From Nocardia arizonensis (GTDB taxonomy: Bacteria; Actinomycetota; Actinomycetes; Mycobacteriales; Mycobacteriaceae), in NCBI RefSeq assembly GCF_001310275.1, contig NZ_LGYZ01000107.1, forward strand, positions 33,518-97,517: a DNA stretch of 64,000 bases. The letters are read 5' to 3'. Shown here piece by piece: positions 26,482 to 35,600 of this stretch. The notes below the pieces were generated by a model. The model worked only from the letters and a program-made list of their open reading frames with translations, searched no databases and was not told the origin of the DNA. The stretch's first letter is position 1, and each line of letters starts with the position of its first letter. Made by a program: the position numbers and the translations under genes.

Positions 26482-27389
26482 CACGAAGTGACGCGGCGAT
26501 GCACAGCACGGACGGCCTCGACCACGGCGTCGGACGCGTCCAGGTGCAGGGTGCTGTGGCGGGCTTGCGGTAGTGCGCGGTATTCGCCCACCGTGACCGC
26601 ACCGGTCATGGCCGAGTAGAGAGCGTTCTTGGCCTCGACGAGTTCGGCGCGCATGGTCTTCGTCAGGCCGCGGCGTTGACCGGAATCGACGCCCGCCGCC
26701 GCGAGGACCGTGACGGGAACGTCCGGGAAGGGCGTGCCCGCCTTCAGTTCGTCGCGAACGGCGGCGAGATTGCGTCGTTCCCGGGCTCCGGCGACCATCC
26801 ACGCGCGCCCGACATGCCCCTCGACCAGCGGCTTGCGGATCCCGGGTGGCCAGTCGGCGAACATCGCGCGGTAGAACGGGCGCGACAGGACGCGCAACAG
26901 GGTGGTCTGGAAACGGCCCGGGGTCACGGTCGGGGTCTGGTCCAGGTGCAGATCGGCGGGCATGTGAGCGTCCCAGTCCTCATGGAAGGGGTCGAGACCG
27001 ACCAAGCCCGCGGTGGCCTCGGGAAACAACTGCGCGAAGCGACGCGCGTAGGCGCCGCCGAGATCGTGTGCGACAAGCAGGTAGGGGCCGGGAATCGCCG
27101 CGGCTTCGAGCAACGAGTGCAGTTCGGTGGCGACCTCGCTGGCGGTGCGTGGCAGGTCGACCCGGTCACTCCAGCCGGTACCGCCGCGGTCGTAGAGCAC
27201 CGCGGTGGTGAATTCGGCGACCGCGCGGTGGACGTTCAGGAAATCCAGTCCGACCCCGCCCGCGCCGGGCAGGAACACCACCGCGGGCGCGCCCGCACCC
27301 GCCCGGTACAGGTACAGGTGCCGTCCGGCGACCCGAACGCGCTCCCCTACCGGTGGAATGCCGGATTCGTCGGCCTCGTTCACCGTCAT
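26481..27389 (-). CDS. Alpha/beta-fold hydrolase
   Basis: A 302-residue alpha/beta hydrolase. VVFLPGAGGVGLDF is the oxyanion region, and the nucleophile elbow is VAHDLGGAYA, with Asp rather than Ser. Asp nucleophiles are typical of epoxide hydrolases and haloalkane dehalogenases. A late histidine occurs in ARHSTLHLD. Start MTVNEADESG at 27389 was chosen over a longer frame because it overlaps the radC stop by four bases (ATGA) and has AAAGGTGG upstream. Substrate unknown. Confidence 0.75.
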   Translation of the reverse strand: MTVNEADESGIPPVGERVRVAGRHLYLYRAGAGAPAVVFLPGAGGVGLDFLNVHRAVAEFTTAVLYDRGGTGWSDRVDLPRTASEVATELHSLLEAAAIPGPYLLVAHDLGGAYARRFAQLFPEATAGLVGLDPFHEDWDAHMPADLHLDQTPTVTPGRFQTTLLRVLSRPFYRAMFADWPPGIRKPLVEGHVGRAWMVAGARERRNLAAVRDELKAGTPFPDVPVTVLAAAGVDSGQRRGLTKTMRAELVEAKNALYSAMTGAVTVGEYRALPQARHSTLHLDASDAVVEAVRAVHRRVTS

Positions 27390-28156
27390 CGGCCACCTTT
27401 CATCGCATGGACGCCCACGCGCCCATCCGAACACGACGAACGCGGCGAGGCGCCACCGGGGCGCGCCGAATCGTCGCGGTCATCGCGGCGCAGCGGTTCG
27501 GCGACGGCCCAGCGCTCGCCCGCGAGCACCACGTGGTCGAGGAAGCGCAGGCCGACGGTGTGCGCGGCGGCGGCAACCACCGCGGAGGCGTGCCGATCCT
27601 CCGTACTCGGCGCCGGATCGCCGGAGGGGTGGTTGTGGGCGAGCGCGAAGGCGCGGCCGTCGTGACGCAGTACGGTGTTGAGGATCTCGCGGACCGGGAC
27701 GGCCACCCGGTCGACGGCGCCCTCGGCGACGAACACCGTCTGCCGCAGGCGGTGCTGCGCGTCGCAAATCAGCACGAGCAGACGCTCCACCCGTACACCC
27801 GCGAACAACGGCGCGACGACGGCGGCCACCTCGCTCGCGCACCGCAGCCGCGGCGCGTCGTCGCGGCAACGCCGCACCCGGTTGCCGAGTTGGAAGGCGG
27901 CGGCGATGGCGGCGGCCTTGGCATGGCCCACCCCGCTGCGGCGGGCCAGCTCCTCGGGGCGCGCCGCGGCCAATCCGGCGATTCCGCCGTGTTCGGCGAG
28001 CAGTTCGGCGGCCATGTCGAGGGCGCTGGCCCCCGGTCTGCCCTGCCCGAGCAGCAGCGCCAGCAATTCAGGATCGCTGAGCACCTGCGGGCCGAGGGCG
28101 AGCAGGCGCTCACGCGGCCGCTGGCCGGACGGCAGCTTCGCGATCGGTACCGACAT
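27386..28156 (-). CDS. radC: RadC/JAB-domain DNA repair-associated protein
   Basis: A 256-residue RadC-family protein. The N-terminal half has a helix-hairpin-helix-like segment (LARRSGVGHAKAAAI), and the C-terminal half is an MPN/JAB metalloprotease-like domain with HNHPSGDP supplying the two metal histidines and the Ser. The biochemical role of RadC proteins is unsettled. The last 20 residues are a basic tail. The ATG at 28156 is preceded by GAGGGGGGA. Coupled to the downstream hydrolase. Confidence 0.85.
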   Translation of the reverse strand: MSVPIAKLPSGQRPRERLLALGPQVLSDPELLALLLGQGRPGASALDMAAELLAEHGGIAGLAAARPEELARRSGVGHAKAAAIAAAFQLGNRVRRCRDDAPRLRCASEVAAVVAPLFAGVRVERLLVLICDAQHRLRQTVFVAEGAVDRVAVPVREILNTVLRHDGRAFALAHNHPSGDPAPSTEDRHASAVVAAAAHTVGLRFLDHVVLAGERWAVAEPLRRDDRDDSARPGGASPRSSCSDGRVGVHAMKGGR

Positions 28157-28253
28157 GCGCAGTCCCCCCTCGAATGCGTTGATGGGCGTGATCATGCCAT
28201 CGGCCACCGACAGATCGCCGACGGCGGATCGCCGCGGAGGAGTCGACCCGCGG

Positions 28254-28457
28254 CTACCCGTCGACGGTGACGGTCCCCGGAACCGGCAGCGCGGTCAACG
28301 CGCCCGCGGCCAGACGTTCGAGATGACGCCACTGGCGCTCGTGCACCACGATCCGGCGTAGCGCCTCGTTGACGGTGGTCGCGCTGTCGGATGTGCCCAT
28401 GATGTTCGCGGCGGCGTCGAGCAACCGCTGATCGAGATCGATCCGCACGGATTTCAT
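28254..28457 (-). CDS. Orphan VapB-like (DUF2191-type) antitoxin
   Basis: A 67-residue protein with MKSVRIDLDQRLLDAAANIMG followed by TTVNEALRRIVVHERQWRHLERL, the pattern of VapB/DUF2191 antitoxins: an N-terminal strand-helix DNA-binding half and a C-terminal toxin-binding tail. AAGGAGG sits five bases before the ATG at 28457. No PIN-domain VapC toxin follows; only 97 bp separate it from radC. Either the toxin was lost or the protein acts alone as a regulator. Confidence 0.7.
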   Translation of the reverse strand: MKSVRIDLDQRLLDAAANIMGTSDSATTVNEALRRIVVHERQWRHLERLAAGALTALPVPGTVTVDG

Positions 28458-28759
28458 GCGTCCTCCTTCGTACATTCGTCATCTTGCGCCATGCGGGCCG
28501 ATTCGGGTGGCAAATCGTAGGCATTCTTTTCGGCGTGGTGCGCGAGCACGGTGAGATCCGTTGCCACGGAGCCGGTCTGCGCTCCTCCTACGGGGAGCTC
28601 GACGAATTCCGCGGGCCGAACTTCGCCCGCTCGACGTGACGGCGATTGGCACCGCGGGCGACGACATCACCCGGTACCGACCGTCGCTGTACTGCGCTGA
28701 CTCGATCGGACAGATCGAGGACGTGATTCGCGGCCTCGGACGACGAGACACCGGCGCGC
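28458..28759. other. Gene remnant region upstream of the VapB-like gene
   Basis: No intact gene. On the minus strand a frame ending at the VapB-like start (TGA overlapping its ATG) encodes a coding-like tail, with TGSVATDLTVLAHHAEKNAY then PPESARMAQDD. On the plus strand the segment 28636-28740 encodes DDITRYRPSLYCADSIGQ followed by IEDVIRGLG. Both look like pieces of lost genes, and I do not recognise a family for either. A decayed neighbour of the antitoxin is the simplest reading. Confidence 0.35.
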
Positions 28760-28806
28760 GCGGCACGAGGGCTGACCGCGCGGCACGAGGTCAGCCCTCG
28801 TGCCGC
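28760..28806. terminator. 18-bp perfect stem-loop at the end of the TetR gene
   Basis: Bases 28760-28777 pair perfectly with 28789-28806 around an 11-base loop. The right arm contains the stop codon and last codons of the TetR gene (LRHEG stop), so the stem is partly coding. The block CGGCACGAGG occurs twice directly and once inverted. It would stop transcription of the MFS-TetR unit. Confidence 0.7.
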
Positions 28807-29417
28807 AGCGGCAGTCCCGCTTCCAGGAATTCCATCGCCCGGGTGAGATTGTCGGCGTTGATCGGAACCATCTTCGATATCGCCATGACCGCCCCCGCCA
28901 TCGCGCCTGCCGCGACCCTCACTTCGAAATCGGCCTTGTCGCGGCCGACATGATCGGCCAGCAATTCCGAGATCAAATCGATACTGCGCTCGATCTGCAA
29001 AGCCACCGCGGCGCGCAGATCCGGCACGTGGAACAGCAGCGCCTCGCGTTCCTGTTCGAAGGCGATCTCCTCGGCGGACAGGCTCGTGAATACCGTCGCC
29101 ATCGCATTGCGGAAAGCGGTCAGCGGCGGCACGTCGGGTGATTCCCGCCGCAAAGCCTCGATCATGATCGGGTCGAGGTCGTCGGTCAGCACCACCTGTT
29201 CCTTGGTGGGGAAATAGCGGAAGAACGTGCTCGGCGACACCTCGGCGGCCTCGGCGATCTGTTCGATGGTGGTTTCGGCGTAGCCCTGTTCACGGAACAG
29301 CCGGAACGCCTCGCTGCGTATTGTGCGGCGGGTCCGCTCCTTTTTCCGCTCGCGCAGGCCCGGTATTTGCTGCGGTGCCTGCGCGGCGTTCCCGTCGACG
29401 GGATCATCAACCGACAT
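28791..29417 (-). CDS. TetR-family regulator of the adjacent MFS exporter
   Basis: A 208-residue TetR protein. The helix-turn-helix is at about residues 40-65 (TTIEQIAEAAEVSPSTFFRYFPTK, here as the usual motif), preceded by the basic RKKERTRR stretch. The C-terminal ligand domain is helical. The start at 29417 is supported by CAGAAT six bases upstream (possible internal leaderless promoter). It also lies 11 bases inside the end of the MFS gene, so co-transcription is likely. The probable operator is the palindrome upstream of the MFS gene. Confidence 0.85.
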   Translation of the reverse strand: MSVDDPVDGNAAQAPQQIPGLRERKKERTRRTIRSEAFRLFREQGYAETTIEQIAEAAEVSPSTFFRYFPTKEQVVLTDDLDPIMIEALRRESPDVPPLTAFRNAMATVFTSLSAEEIAFEQEREALLFHVPDLRAAVALQIERSIDLISELLADHVGRDKADFEVRVAAGAMAGAVMAISKMVPINADNLTRAMEFLEAGLPLRHEG

Positions 29418-30933
29418 ATGTCGATTCTGGCGCATCACCGACGACGTCGGGCGCTTGCGGTACGGATTTCTTTCCACGCGGCAGCACCAGGATGGCGAGG
29501 GGCACCGCCAGTGCGCAGATTCCGGCGCACACCCACAACATTGCGTCCATCCCGCTGACGAACGCGGACTGCACCTGCGCCAGCGTCTGCGGGTCGCCGC
29601 CCGCCTTCGCCACCGCCACACCGGAATTCACGCTGTCGCGGATCGGTTCGACGTCCAGGTCGCCGAGTTCGGCGCGGTACACGGTCGCCAGGACGGTGCC
29701 GAGCAGCGCCACCGCGATGGTGCCCGCCGCCTGCCGCAGCGCCTGCACCATGGCCGAGCCCATCCCCGCGCGGTCCACCTCCAGATCGTCGATGGCCACC
29801 GACATGCCGACCGGCAAGGCCACACCCATGCCCGCGCCGGTGAGCGCGATCCAGCACGCCACGTACCAGTACGGGGTGTCGACCGCGGTGAGCGCGCCGA
29901 GACCGAGTCCGAGCGCGAGAATCGCCATGCCCGCGGTCACCATCGGTCCCGGGCCGAGAACGGGCAGCAGCCGGTCGCACAGTCGCGCGCCGACCATGAG
30001 TCCGGCGATGAGCGGCAGCAGCCGCAGCCCGCTGCCGAGCGCGTCGACGTCGAAGATCGCCTGGTAGTACTGCGGCACCGTGAAGAACAGGCCGAACATG
30101 CCGAAGGTGATGAGCACCGTGAAGACCGTGCCCCAGCGGAATCCTCGCGCCCGGAACAGCGACAGGTCGATGAGCGGGAATTCGGCGCGGCGCTGCCAGA
30201 GCAGGAAGACCACCAGCACCGCGATACCCGCGGCCTGTATCGCCCAGGCCGGGCCGTCGCCCCAGCCCTCGGCCCCCAGACGGATGAATCCGTAGGTGAG
30301 ACCGAGCATTCCGAGGATCGACAGCACGGTGCCGAGCGGATCGGACGGACGCCGTTCCGCGTTCCTCGATTCCGGTACCAGCAGGGCGACCGCGAGCCCG
30401 CCGATCACGACCATCGGCACATTGATCAAGAAGACCGACCCCCACCAGAAGTGATCGATCAGCCAGCCGCCGAGAATCGGCCCCAGCGGCAGACCGAGCG
30501 CGGTCGAGGTCACCCAGATCGACATGGCCCGCGCGCGTTCGGCGGGATCGGTGAACAGGACCGGCAGCACCGCCATCGACAGCGGCATCATGGCCGCCGC
30601 CGCGACGCCGAGTACGACACGCGCGGCGATGAGTTGGCCCGCGGTGGCGGCGAAGGCGCAGGCCAATGAGGCCGCACCGAACAGGATCAGCGCGGCGAGC
30701 AGGATCTTCTTGCGCCCGAAGCGATCTCCGGCGGCGCCCGCGGGCAGCATCAACGCGGCCAGCGCGAGCGTATAGGCGCTGCTGAACCACTGGAGTGCGC
30801 CGGTGTCCGCGTTCAGGTCGACGGCCAGCGTCGGCAACGCGACGGTCAGGACCGTGATGTCCAACCCGATGGTGAGCATGGCCAGCGCGAGGGCGCCAAG
30901 CGCCAGCCAGCGACGGGTGACTTCCGTCTTCAT
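29407..30933 (-). CDS. MFS drug exporter, 14-TM DHA2 (EmrB/QacA) type
   Basis: A 508-residue proton-coupled exporter. It has about 14 hydrophobic segments, motif A as GDRFGRKK after TM2, motif C-like LPLGPILGGWLID in TM5, and the DHA2-type acidic LDITVLTVALP in TM1. Likely exports lipophilic drugs or metabolites. The ATG at 30933 has GGGAG five bases before it, so I drop four upstream codons. Its upstream region holds a palindrome suited to TetR binding, and the TetR gene follows in the same operon. Confidence 0.9.
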   Translation of the reverse strand: MKTEVTRRWLALGALALAMLTIGLDITVLTVALPTLAVDLNADTGALQWFSSAYTLALAALMLPAGAAGDRFGRKKILLAALILFGAASLACAFAATAGQLIAARVVLGVAAAAMMPLSMAVLPVLFTDPAERARAMSIWVTSTALGLPLGPILGGWLIDHFWWGSVFLINVPMVVIGGLAVALLVPESRNAERRPSDPLGTVLSILGMLGLTYGFIRLGAEGWGDGPAWAIQAAGIAVLVVFLLWQRRAEFPLIDLSLFRARGFRWGTVFTVLITFGMFGLFFTVPQYYQAIFDVDALGSGLRLLPLIAGLMVGARLCDRLLPVLGPGPMVTAGMAILALGLGLGALTAVDTPYWYVACWIALTGAGMGVALPVGMSVAIDDLEVDRAGMGSAMVQALRQAAGTIAVALLGTVLATVYRAELGDLDVEPIRDSVNSGVAVAKAGGDPQTLAQVQSAFVSGMDAMLWVCAGICALAVPLAILVLPRGKKSVPQAPDVVGDAPESTYVG

Positions 30934-30945
30934 ATCGGCTCCCAT

Positions 30946-30983
30946 AAATGGCAGTTACTAGATTTTGATATTAACTGTCATTT
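30946..30983. promoter_or_regulatory. Palindromic operator upstream of the MFS-TetR operon
   Basis: Arms AAATGGCAGTTA (30946-30957) and TAACTGTCATTT (30972-30983) are inverted repeats matching at 11 of 12 positions around a 14-bp A/T-rich spacer. It starts 13 bp before the MFS start codon, overlapping the presumed core promoter. This is the expected place for an autoregulatory TetR repressor site. Confidence 0.7.
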
Positions 30984-31068
30984 AGTCGTAGATGTCAATA
31001 TGTGCGATCGCCCCGACCTCGCCTCGCCGTGGCCGCACTCGCCGACCTGCCCGATAGGCTCGACGCCG

Positions 31069-32382
31069 ATGACAATCCGGGACCTTCGCCGCACCGCCGT
31101 GCGCATTCTGACGGCCACGCTGGTCACCGCGGCAGTGACCGGCGGTTTGTCCGCCGCGCCGTCCGTGGCGGCACCGCCGAGCAGCACCACGACCACACCG
31201 TTCACCACGCCGAACACCGACGGCTGTCCGCAGAAGAATCAGCCGCCCGCGCCGATCGATCTGTCCGAGGTGCCCGCGCCCGGCGCGGTGACACCGACAC
31301 CGCTGGCCGTGCCGTCACCCGTGGTCGGCGGGACACGCATGGCCGAATGCGGCGTGGTGCTACCCACCGACGCACCGCCCGCCCCCGAGGAGATCTCGGC
31401 AACGGCCTGGATGGTCTCCGACCTCGACACCGGCGAGGTGCTGGCCGCCAAGGACCCGCACGGCCGCTACCGCCCCGCGAGCACGATCAAGGTGCTGCTC
31501 GCCACCGTCGCGCTGCGCAGCCTCGACCTGAACAAGACGGTGACCGGCACCCAGGCCGACGCCGATGCGGACGGCACAAGGGTCGGGATCGGCCCCGGCG
31601 GCCGCTACACCAATCGCCAGCTCATGCAGGCACTCATCATGGCCTCGGGCAATGACGCCGCCCACGCCATCGCGGCGCAGCTCGGCGGCGACGAGGCGAC
31701 CGTGGCGAAGATGAACGAGACCGCGAAATCGTTGCGCGCCTTGGACACTCGCGCCGCCAGCCCCTCCGGCCTCGACGGTCCGGGCATGAGTACCTCGGCC
31801 TACGACCTGTCGGTGCTGTTCCGCGAGGCCATGACCATCCCGCTGTTCGCCGAACTCATCCGCACCGAACAAGTCGATTTCCCGGGCTTCCCGAAGGACC
31901 CGAACGTCCCGGACGACGTCGACCACCCCGGCTTCCCCATCGCCAACGACAACCAACTGCTCTACAACTACGAGGGCGCGCTCGGCGGCAAGACCGGATT
32001 CACCGACGACGCCCGCCAGACCTTCGTCGCCGCGGCCCAGCGCAACGGCCGCCGTCTCGTCGTCGCCCTGCTCAAGGCGGACGTGCGACCCATTCGCCCG
32101 TGGGAGCAGGCCGCCCGCCTGCTCGACTACGGCTTCGCCCTGCCCAGCGGCGCACAGGTCGGGTTCCTTCCCTCGGCCGTCCAGCGCTCGGACAAGAACT
32201 CCGCCACCCTCGCCGCCCCGCCCACCGGCGTCGTCCGCGTGGACGACACCGTCCAGCAGGCCGAACCTCCCACCGAAGAACACCGCCCGGCCCTCAGAAC
32301 CGCCTTGGCGGCAGGCGGCGTGATCCTGGTCCTTGCCCTGCTCCTCGGCGCCCGAGCAGCCAACCGCCCCCGCAGACGCTGA
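31069..32382 (+). CDS. dacB: D-alanyl-D-alanine carboxypeptidase (S11 PBP)
   Basis: Trims the terminal D-Ala of peptidoglycan stem peptides. 437 residues: an N-terminal signal peptide (to about residue 34), a Pro/Thr-rich linker, the penicillin-binding catalytic domain with S138-T-I-K141, S193-G-N and K308-T-G, and a C-terminal hydrophobic anchor (VILVLALLLGARA) with a basic tail. I start at MTIRDLRRTAVRI because the upstream in-frame codons precede the TAGGCT -10 box at 31055-31060. Similar to M. tuberculosis DacB1 (Rv3330). Confidence 0.9.
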   Translation: MTIRDLRRTAVRILTATLVTAAVTGGLSAAPSVAAPPSSTTTTPFTTPNTDGCPQKNQPPAPIDLSEVPAPGAVTPTPLAVPSPVVGGTRMAECGVVLPTDAPPAPEEISATAWMVSDLDTGEVLAAKDPHGRYRPASTIKVLLATVALRSLDLNKTVTGTQADADADGTRVGIGPGGRYTNRQLMQALIMASGNDAAHAIAAQLGGDEATVAKMNETAKSLRALDTRAASPSGLDGPGMSTSAYDLSVLFREAMTIPLFAELIRTEQVDFPGFPKDPNVPDDVDHPGFPIANDNQLLYNYEGALGGKTGFTDDARQTFVAAAQRNGRRLVVALLKADVRPIRPWEQAARLLDYGFALPSGAQVGFLPSAVQRSDKNSATLAAPPTGVVRVDDTVQQAEPPTEEHRPALRTALAAGGVILVLALLLGARAANRPRRR

Positions 32383-32439
32383 CCGCAGGCCTGCACGTCT
32401 GTCGGCACGCCTGATTCGGCACTCGCGCCCGCGCCACCG

Positions 32440-33513
32440 TCACGGCCCGCCGAATTCGGTTGCGGCCGCGGCTTTCCTGGACGCCCCGGCGACCCGTGGG
32501 CCGCGGCGGAATCGGGTGAGGACGAGGGCGGCGAGTGCGCCGGCGCCGAAGTAGAGAGGTGCGATGGCGGGAACGGCACGCGAGACCACGCGGGGGCGGA
32601 TGAGGGCGGGGGGCGGCGCCGGGATCTGTTCCTCGCGCTGGTTGTCCGAGGCGGTGGCGGCCCAAGCGGTCGCGAACAGCAGAATGCGATAGGTGATGTA
32701 GCTGAAGACCATCAGGCCGATGATCGATCCGAACGTCGCACCCGCGGGGCTGCGCAGGACGATCCGCAGGTAGATCGTCGCCACGATCTTGAACAGTTCA
32801 AAGGCCACCGCGGCGAGCAGCGCCGCCTTGGCGGCACTCTTCAAGGTGACGGGTTCGCGCGGCAATCGCGCGATGATCCAGGCGAATACGGCCCAGCTCG
32901 CCAGCACCGCGAGCACGATGGAGACGATCGCGAGCAGCACGCGCGCGACCGGGAGTTCGCCCATGCCGAGCGCGCGCAGCACCCGGGAGCCCAGGGTGCT
33001 CGACCCGAGGGCCGACAGGCCGAACGACACCACGAAGGCGAGTCCGAGGCCGACCAGCGCGCCGAGATCGGAAAGCTTGCCGAGCAGCCAATTCGGTTCC
33101 TGGGTCTGCTGATCCCACTGTTCGGTCAGCGCGGCGCGCAGATTCGCCATCCACCCGAGTCCGGCGTATGCCGCACCGAGCAGACCCAGCACCCCGACCG
33201 TGCCGCGCGACGCGATGGCCTGGTCGATCAGATCGTTGATCTGGTCGCCCAGCGATCCCGGGATGTTCTCGACGATCTTCTGCTGCATCTCCACGAGTAG
33301 ATCCGCATGGCTGTTCAGAACGAACCCGGCCACCGCGAAACCCACCATCAGCAGCGGAAACAGCGACAGCACCGTGAAATAGGTGATACCCGCCGCGTAA
33401 TGGTCACCGCGCCGGCGCTGATAACGTCCGCCCGCCCGGATCAGATGGTCGAGCCACGGTCGCGCCCGCACCCGCCGCTCGACCCCGGCCTTGATGTCGT
33501 CGATCACCTGCAC
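32440..33513 (-). CDS. YihY/virulence factor BrkB family membrane protein
   Basis: A 357-residue integral membrane protein with about six hydrophobic helices and the family signature GDHYAAGITYFTVLSLFPLLM at about residues 36-56. The family is of unknown biochemical function despite its RNase BN history. The C-terminal tail after about residue 300 is Pro/Arg-rich and cytoplasmic. The GTG at 33513 has GAAGGGG eight bases upstream. Same relation to trpS as Rv3335c/Rv3336c. Confidence 0.88.
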   Translation of the reverse strand: MQVIDDIKAGVERRVRARPWLDHLIRAGGRYQRRRGDHYAAGITYFTVLSLFPLLMVGFAVAGFVLNSHADLLVEMQQKIVENIPGSLGDQINDLIDQAIASRGTVGVLGLLGAAYAGLGWMANLRAALTEQWDQQTQEPNWLLGKLSDLGALVGLGLAFVVSFGLSALGSSTLGSRVLRALGMGELPVARVLLAIVSIVLAVLASWAVFAWIIARLPREPVTLKSAAKAALLAAVAFELFKIVATIYLRIVLRSPAGATFGSIIGLMVFSYITYRILLFATAWAATASDNQREEQIPAPPPALIRPRVVSRAVPAIAPLYFGAGALAALVLTRFRRGPRVAGASRKAAAATEFGGP

Positions 33514-33552
33514 CTGTCCAGCCCCTTCGACCGAGACCCCGCAGGCGCCGCG

Positions 33553-34584
33553 TCACCGAGTCAAGAAGCCCACTCGGTCGTAGACCTGCGCGAGGGTGTT
33601 GCCCGCGATCTCGCGCGCCCGCTCCGCTCCGCTCGAGAGGACACGATCGAGTTCGCCCTGATCCGCCAGATACTCTTGCACCTTCGTCCGCAGCGGCGTG
33701 ACGAACTCCACCAGAGCGTCGGCCACGTCGGATTTCAGGTCACCATAGCCCTTACCCGCATAATCGCGTTCCAATGCGACGATCGGGGTGCCCGTGATCG
33801 AACCGAGAATCACCAACAGGTTGCTGACGCCGGGTTTCGCCTCCGGGTCGTAACGAATCTCACGTTCGGTGTCGGTGACCGCGGAGCGAATCTTCTTGGC
33901 CGTCACCTTCGGATCGTCGAGCAGGTTGATCAGGCCCGCGTCGGTGGAGGCCGACTTGGACATCTTCGCCGTCGGATCTTGCAGATCGTAGATCTTGGCG
34001 GTGCCCTTGACGATATGGGCCTCCGGCACCACGAAGGTCTTCTTGAAGCGGGTGTTGAAGCGCTGGGCCAGATTTCGGGTCAACTCGAGGTGCTGGCGCT
34101 GATCCTCGCCCACCGGCACCTGATGCGGACGGTAGAGCAGGATGTCGGCGGCCATGAGCACCGGATAGGTGAACAGGCCGACGGTCGCGTTGTCGGCGCC
34201 CTGCTTGACCGACTTGTCCTTGAACTGCGTCATCCGGCTCGCCTCGCCGAATCCGGTGATACAGCTGAGCACCCACGCGAGTTCGGCGTGTTCGGGTACC
34301 TGACTCTGCACGAACAGCGTCGAGCGCTTCGGGTCGATACCGAGCGCGAGCAGTTGCGCGGCCGCCGCCTTGGTGCGCGCGCGCAACTGCTTCGGGTCCT
34401 GCGGCACGGTGATCGCGTGCATATCGGGGATGAAGTACAGCGCGTCGTAATCGTCCTGCATCGTCACCCAGTACTGCAGCGCGCCGAGATAGTTGCCGAG
34501 ATGGAACGATTCGCTGGTTGGCTGGATCCCGGACAGCACACGCTGCTTGCGTTCCGCTACCGGGGCTTGCGCGGGACTGGACAT
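33553..34584 (-). CDS. trpS: Tryptophanyl-tRNA synthetase
   Basis: Charges tRNA-Trp; 343 residues, a class I synthetase of the bacterial TrpRS size. The HIGH-like motif is FHLGNYLGAL near residue 28, the tryptophan pocket includes DMHAIT, and the KMSKS loop is AKMSKSA (about residue 207). It lies 39 bp upstream of the YihY/BrkB gene on the same strand. No T-box leader is evident. Confidence 0.97.
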   Translation of the reverse strand: MSSPAQAPVAERKQRVLSGIQPTSESFHLGNYLGALQYWVTMQDDYDALYFIPDMHAITVPQDPKQLRARTKAAAAQLLALGIDPKRSTLFVQSQVPEHAELAWVLSCITGFGEASRMTQFKDKSVKQGADNATVGLFTYPVLMAADILLYRPHQVPVGEDQRQHLELTRNLAQRFNTRFKKTFVVPEAHIVKGTAKIYDLQDPTAKMSKSASTDAGLINLLDDPKVTAKKIRSAVTDTEREIRYDPEAKPGVSNLLVILGSITGTPIVALERDYAGKGYGDLKSDVADALVEFVTPLRTKVQEYLADQGELDRVLSSGAERAREIAGNTLAQVYDRVGFLTR

Positions 34585-34606
34585 ACCCCCGATCTTTCCA
34601 TGCCGC

Positions 34607-35539
34607 TCAAGCCGAATTCCGGGCCGCCCGGGTGGCCGTTCCGACGCCGGGCATACTCGGCCGCCCGGTGCGCGCGAGCTCCTGTTCGCGTCGGGAGATG
34701 AGGGTGTAGAGCGGTGCGCTCGGCCCGACCAGGGTGTCGCGCAGCGGCGGGCGCACCAGCGGCGGGGTGATGTGCGCGCCGCGCACGGCCTGGGCCAGCG
34801 CGCGGAAGGCGACCTGGTCGGCGGCGTTCCAGCGCATGCCGTACATCTGCTTGATGCGCGGTGGCAGCGAACCCTGCACCAGCAGATAGTAGGCGGAGCC
34901 CACCTGCCGCAAGGGCATCCGCTGCCGGTAGGGCACGCGCAGGCCGGCGAGATAGGACCCGACCAGACGAGCCTCGTCGGTGAGGAACAGGTCCTCGGAG
35001 GCGAGGTAGTCGTCGAAGTAGCGACGGAATGCCGGGTAGTTCGCGGGCGCGGCGTCGGCGGGCATGCCGAACAGTTCGCCCCAGCGCACGTAGTCCTGGT
35101 AGAGCCCTTCGCGTTCGCCGTCGGTCAGGGTTCGCACGAGCAGGTCGTGCATCACCTCGGCCGAATCGAAGGTGAAGGCCATCGTCATGAACATCAGGTG
35201 CGGGTCGAGGGCGGAGTAGCCGGTGCCCGCGGGATGGCACGATCCGGCGTCCTCGGGCAGAGCGCCCGAGACCCGGGCGTGCTTCTTGCCGGTGAAGGCC
35301 AGCGCGCGATCGGCTTCGGCCTTGGTGCCGAGAAAGACCGCCTCGAACAGTTTGCCGGTGATGGCGAGCCGGGTGTAGGGGGTGGCCCTGTGTTCGGTGT
35401 TCTCGGCCGTGCCCACATACAGCAGCGGGTTCACCGCGCCGATCACCAATGCGCGCTGACCATAGGTGAGGCCGACCGCTCGTTTGCTCATCACCCGCCG
35501 CACCATCGAGTTGTCGGCGAAATAACCGTGATCGGACAT
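34607..35539 (-). CDS. MpaB-like (DUF2236) oxygenase family protein
   Basis: A 310-residue protein of the oxygenase MpaB/latex-clearing-protein superfamily (DUF2236). The HRATPYTRL segment (about residue 50) and HPAGTGYSALDPHLM (about residue 105) carry His residues likely to bind haem or another metal, and the rest is helical. Substrates in the family range from phenolics to rubber. AGGAGG lies four bases before the ATG at 35539; upstream codons run into the divergent promoter and are rejected. It is controlled, most likely, by the divergent TetR. Confidence 0.8.
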   Translation of the reverse strand: MSDHGYFADNSMVRRVMSKRAVGLTYGQRALVIGAVNPLLYVGTAENTEHRATPYTRLAITGKLFEAVFLGTKAEADRALAFTGKKHARVSGALPEDAGSCHPAGTGYSALDPHLMFMTMAFTFDSAEVMHDLLVRTLTDGEREGLYQDYVRWGELFGMPADAAPANYPAFRRYFDDYLASEDLFLTDEARLVGSYLAGLRVPYRQRMPLRQVGSAYYLLVQGSLPPRIKQMYGMRWNAADQVAFRALAQAVRGAHITPPLVRPPLRDTLVGPSAPLYTLISRREQELARTGRPSMPGVGTATRAARNSA

Positions 35540-35560
35540 GGATCCTCCTCGTCGAGCGCA

Positions 35561-35600
35561 TCTGGCAATAGAATCCTCCAGATTCTCGATTCTGGCAATA
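35561..35600. promoter_or_regulatory. Direct repeat TCTGGCAATA in the MpaB/TetR intergenic region
   Basis: Two exact copies of TCTGGCAATA lie at 35561-35570 and 35591-35600, 30 bp (about three helical turns) apart. Between and after them, AGAATC/GATTCT and CGATTCTG/CAGAATCG inverted pairs occur. This dense repeat set in a 98-bp divergent region is a good candidate operator for the adjacent TetR protein. Confidence 0.5.
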
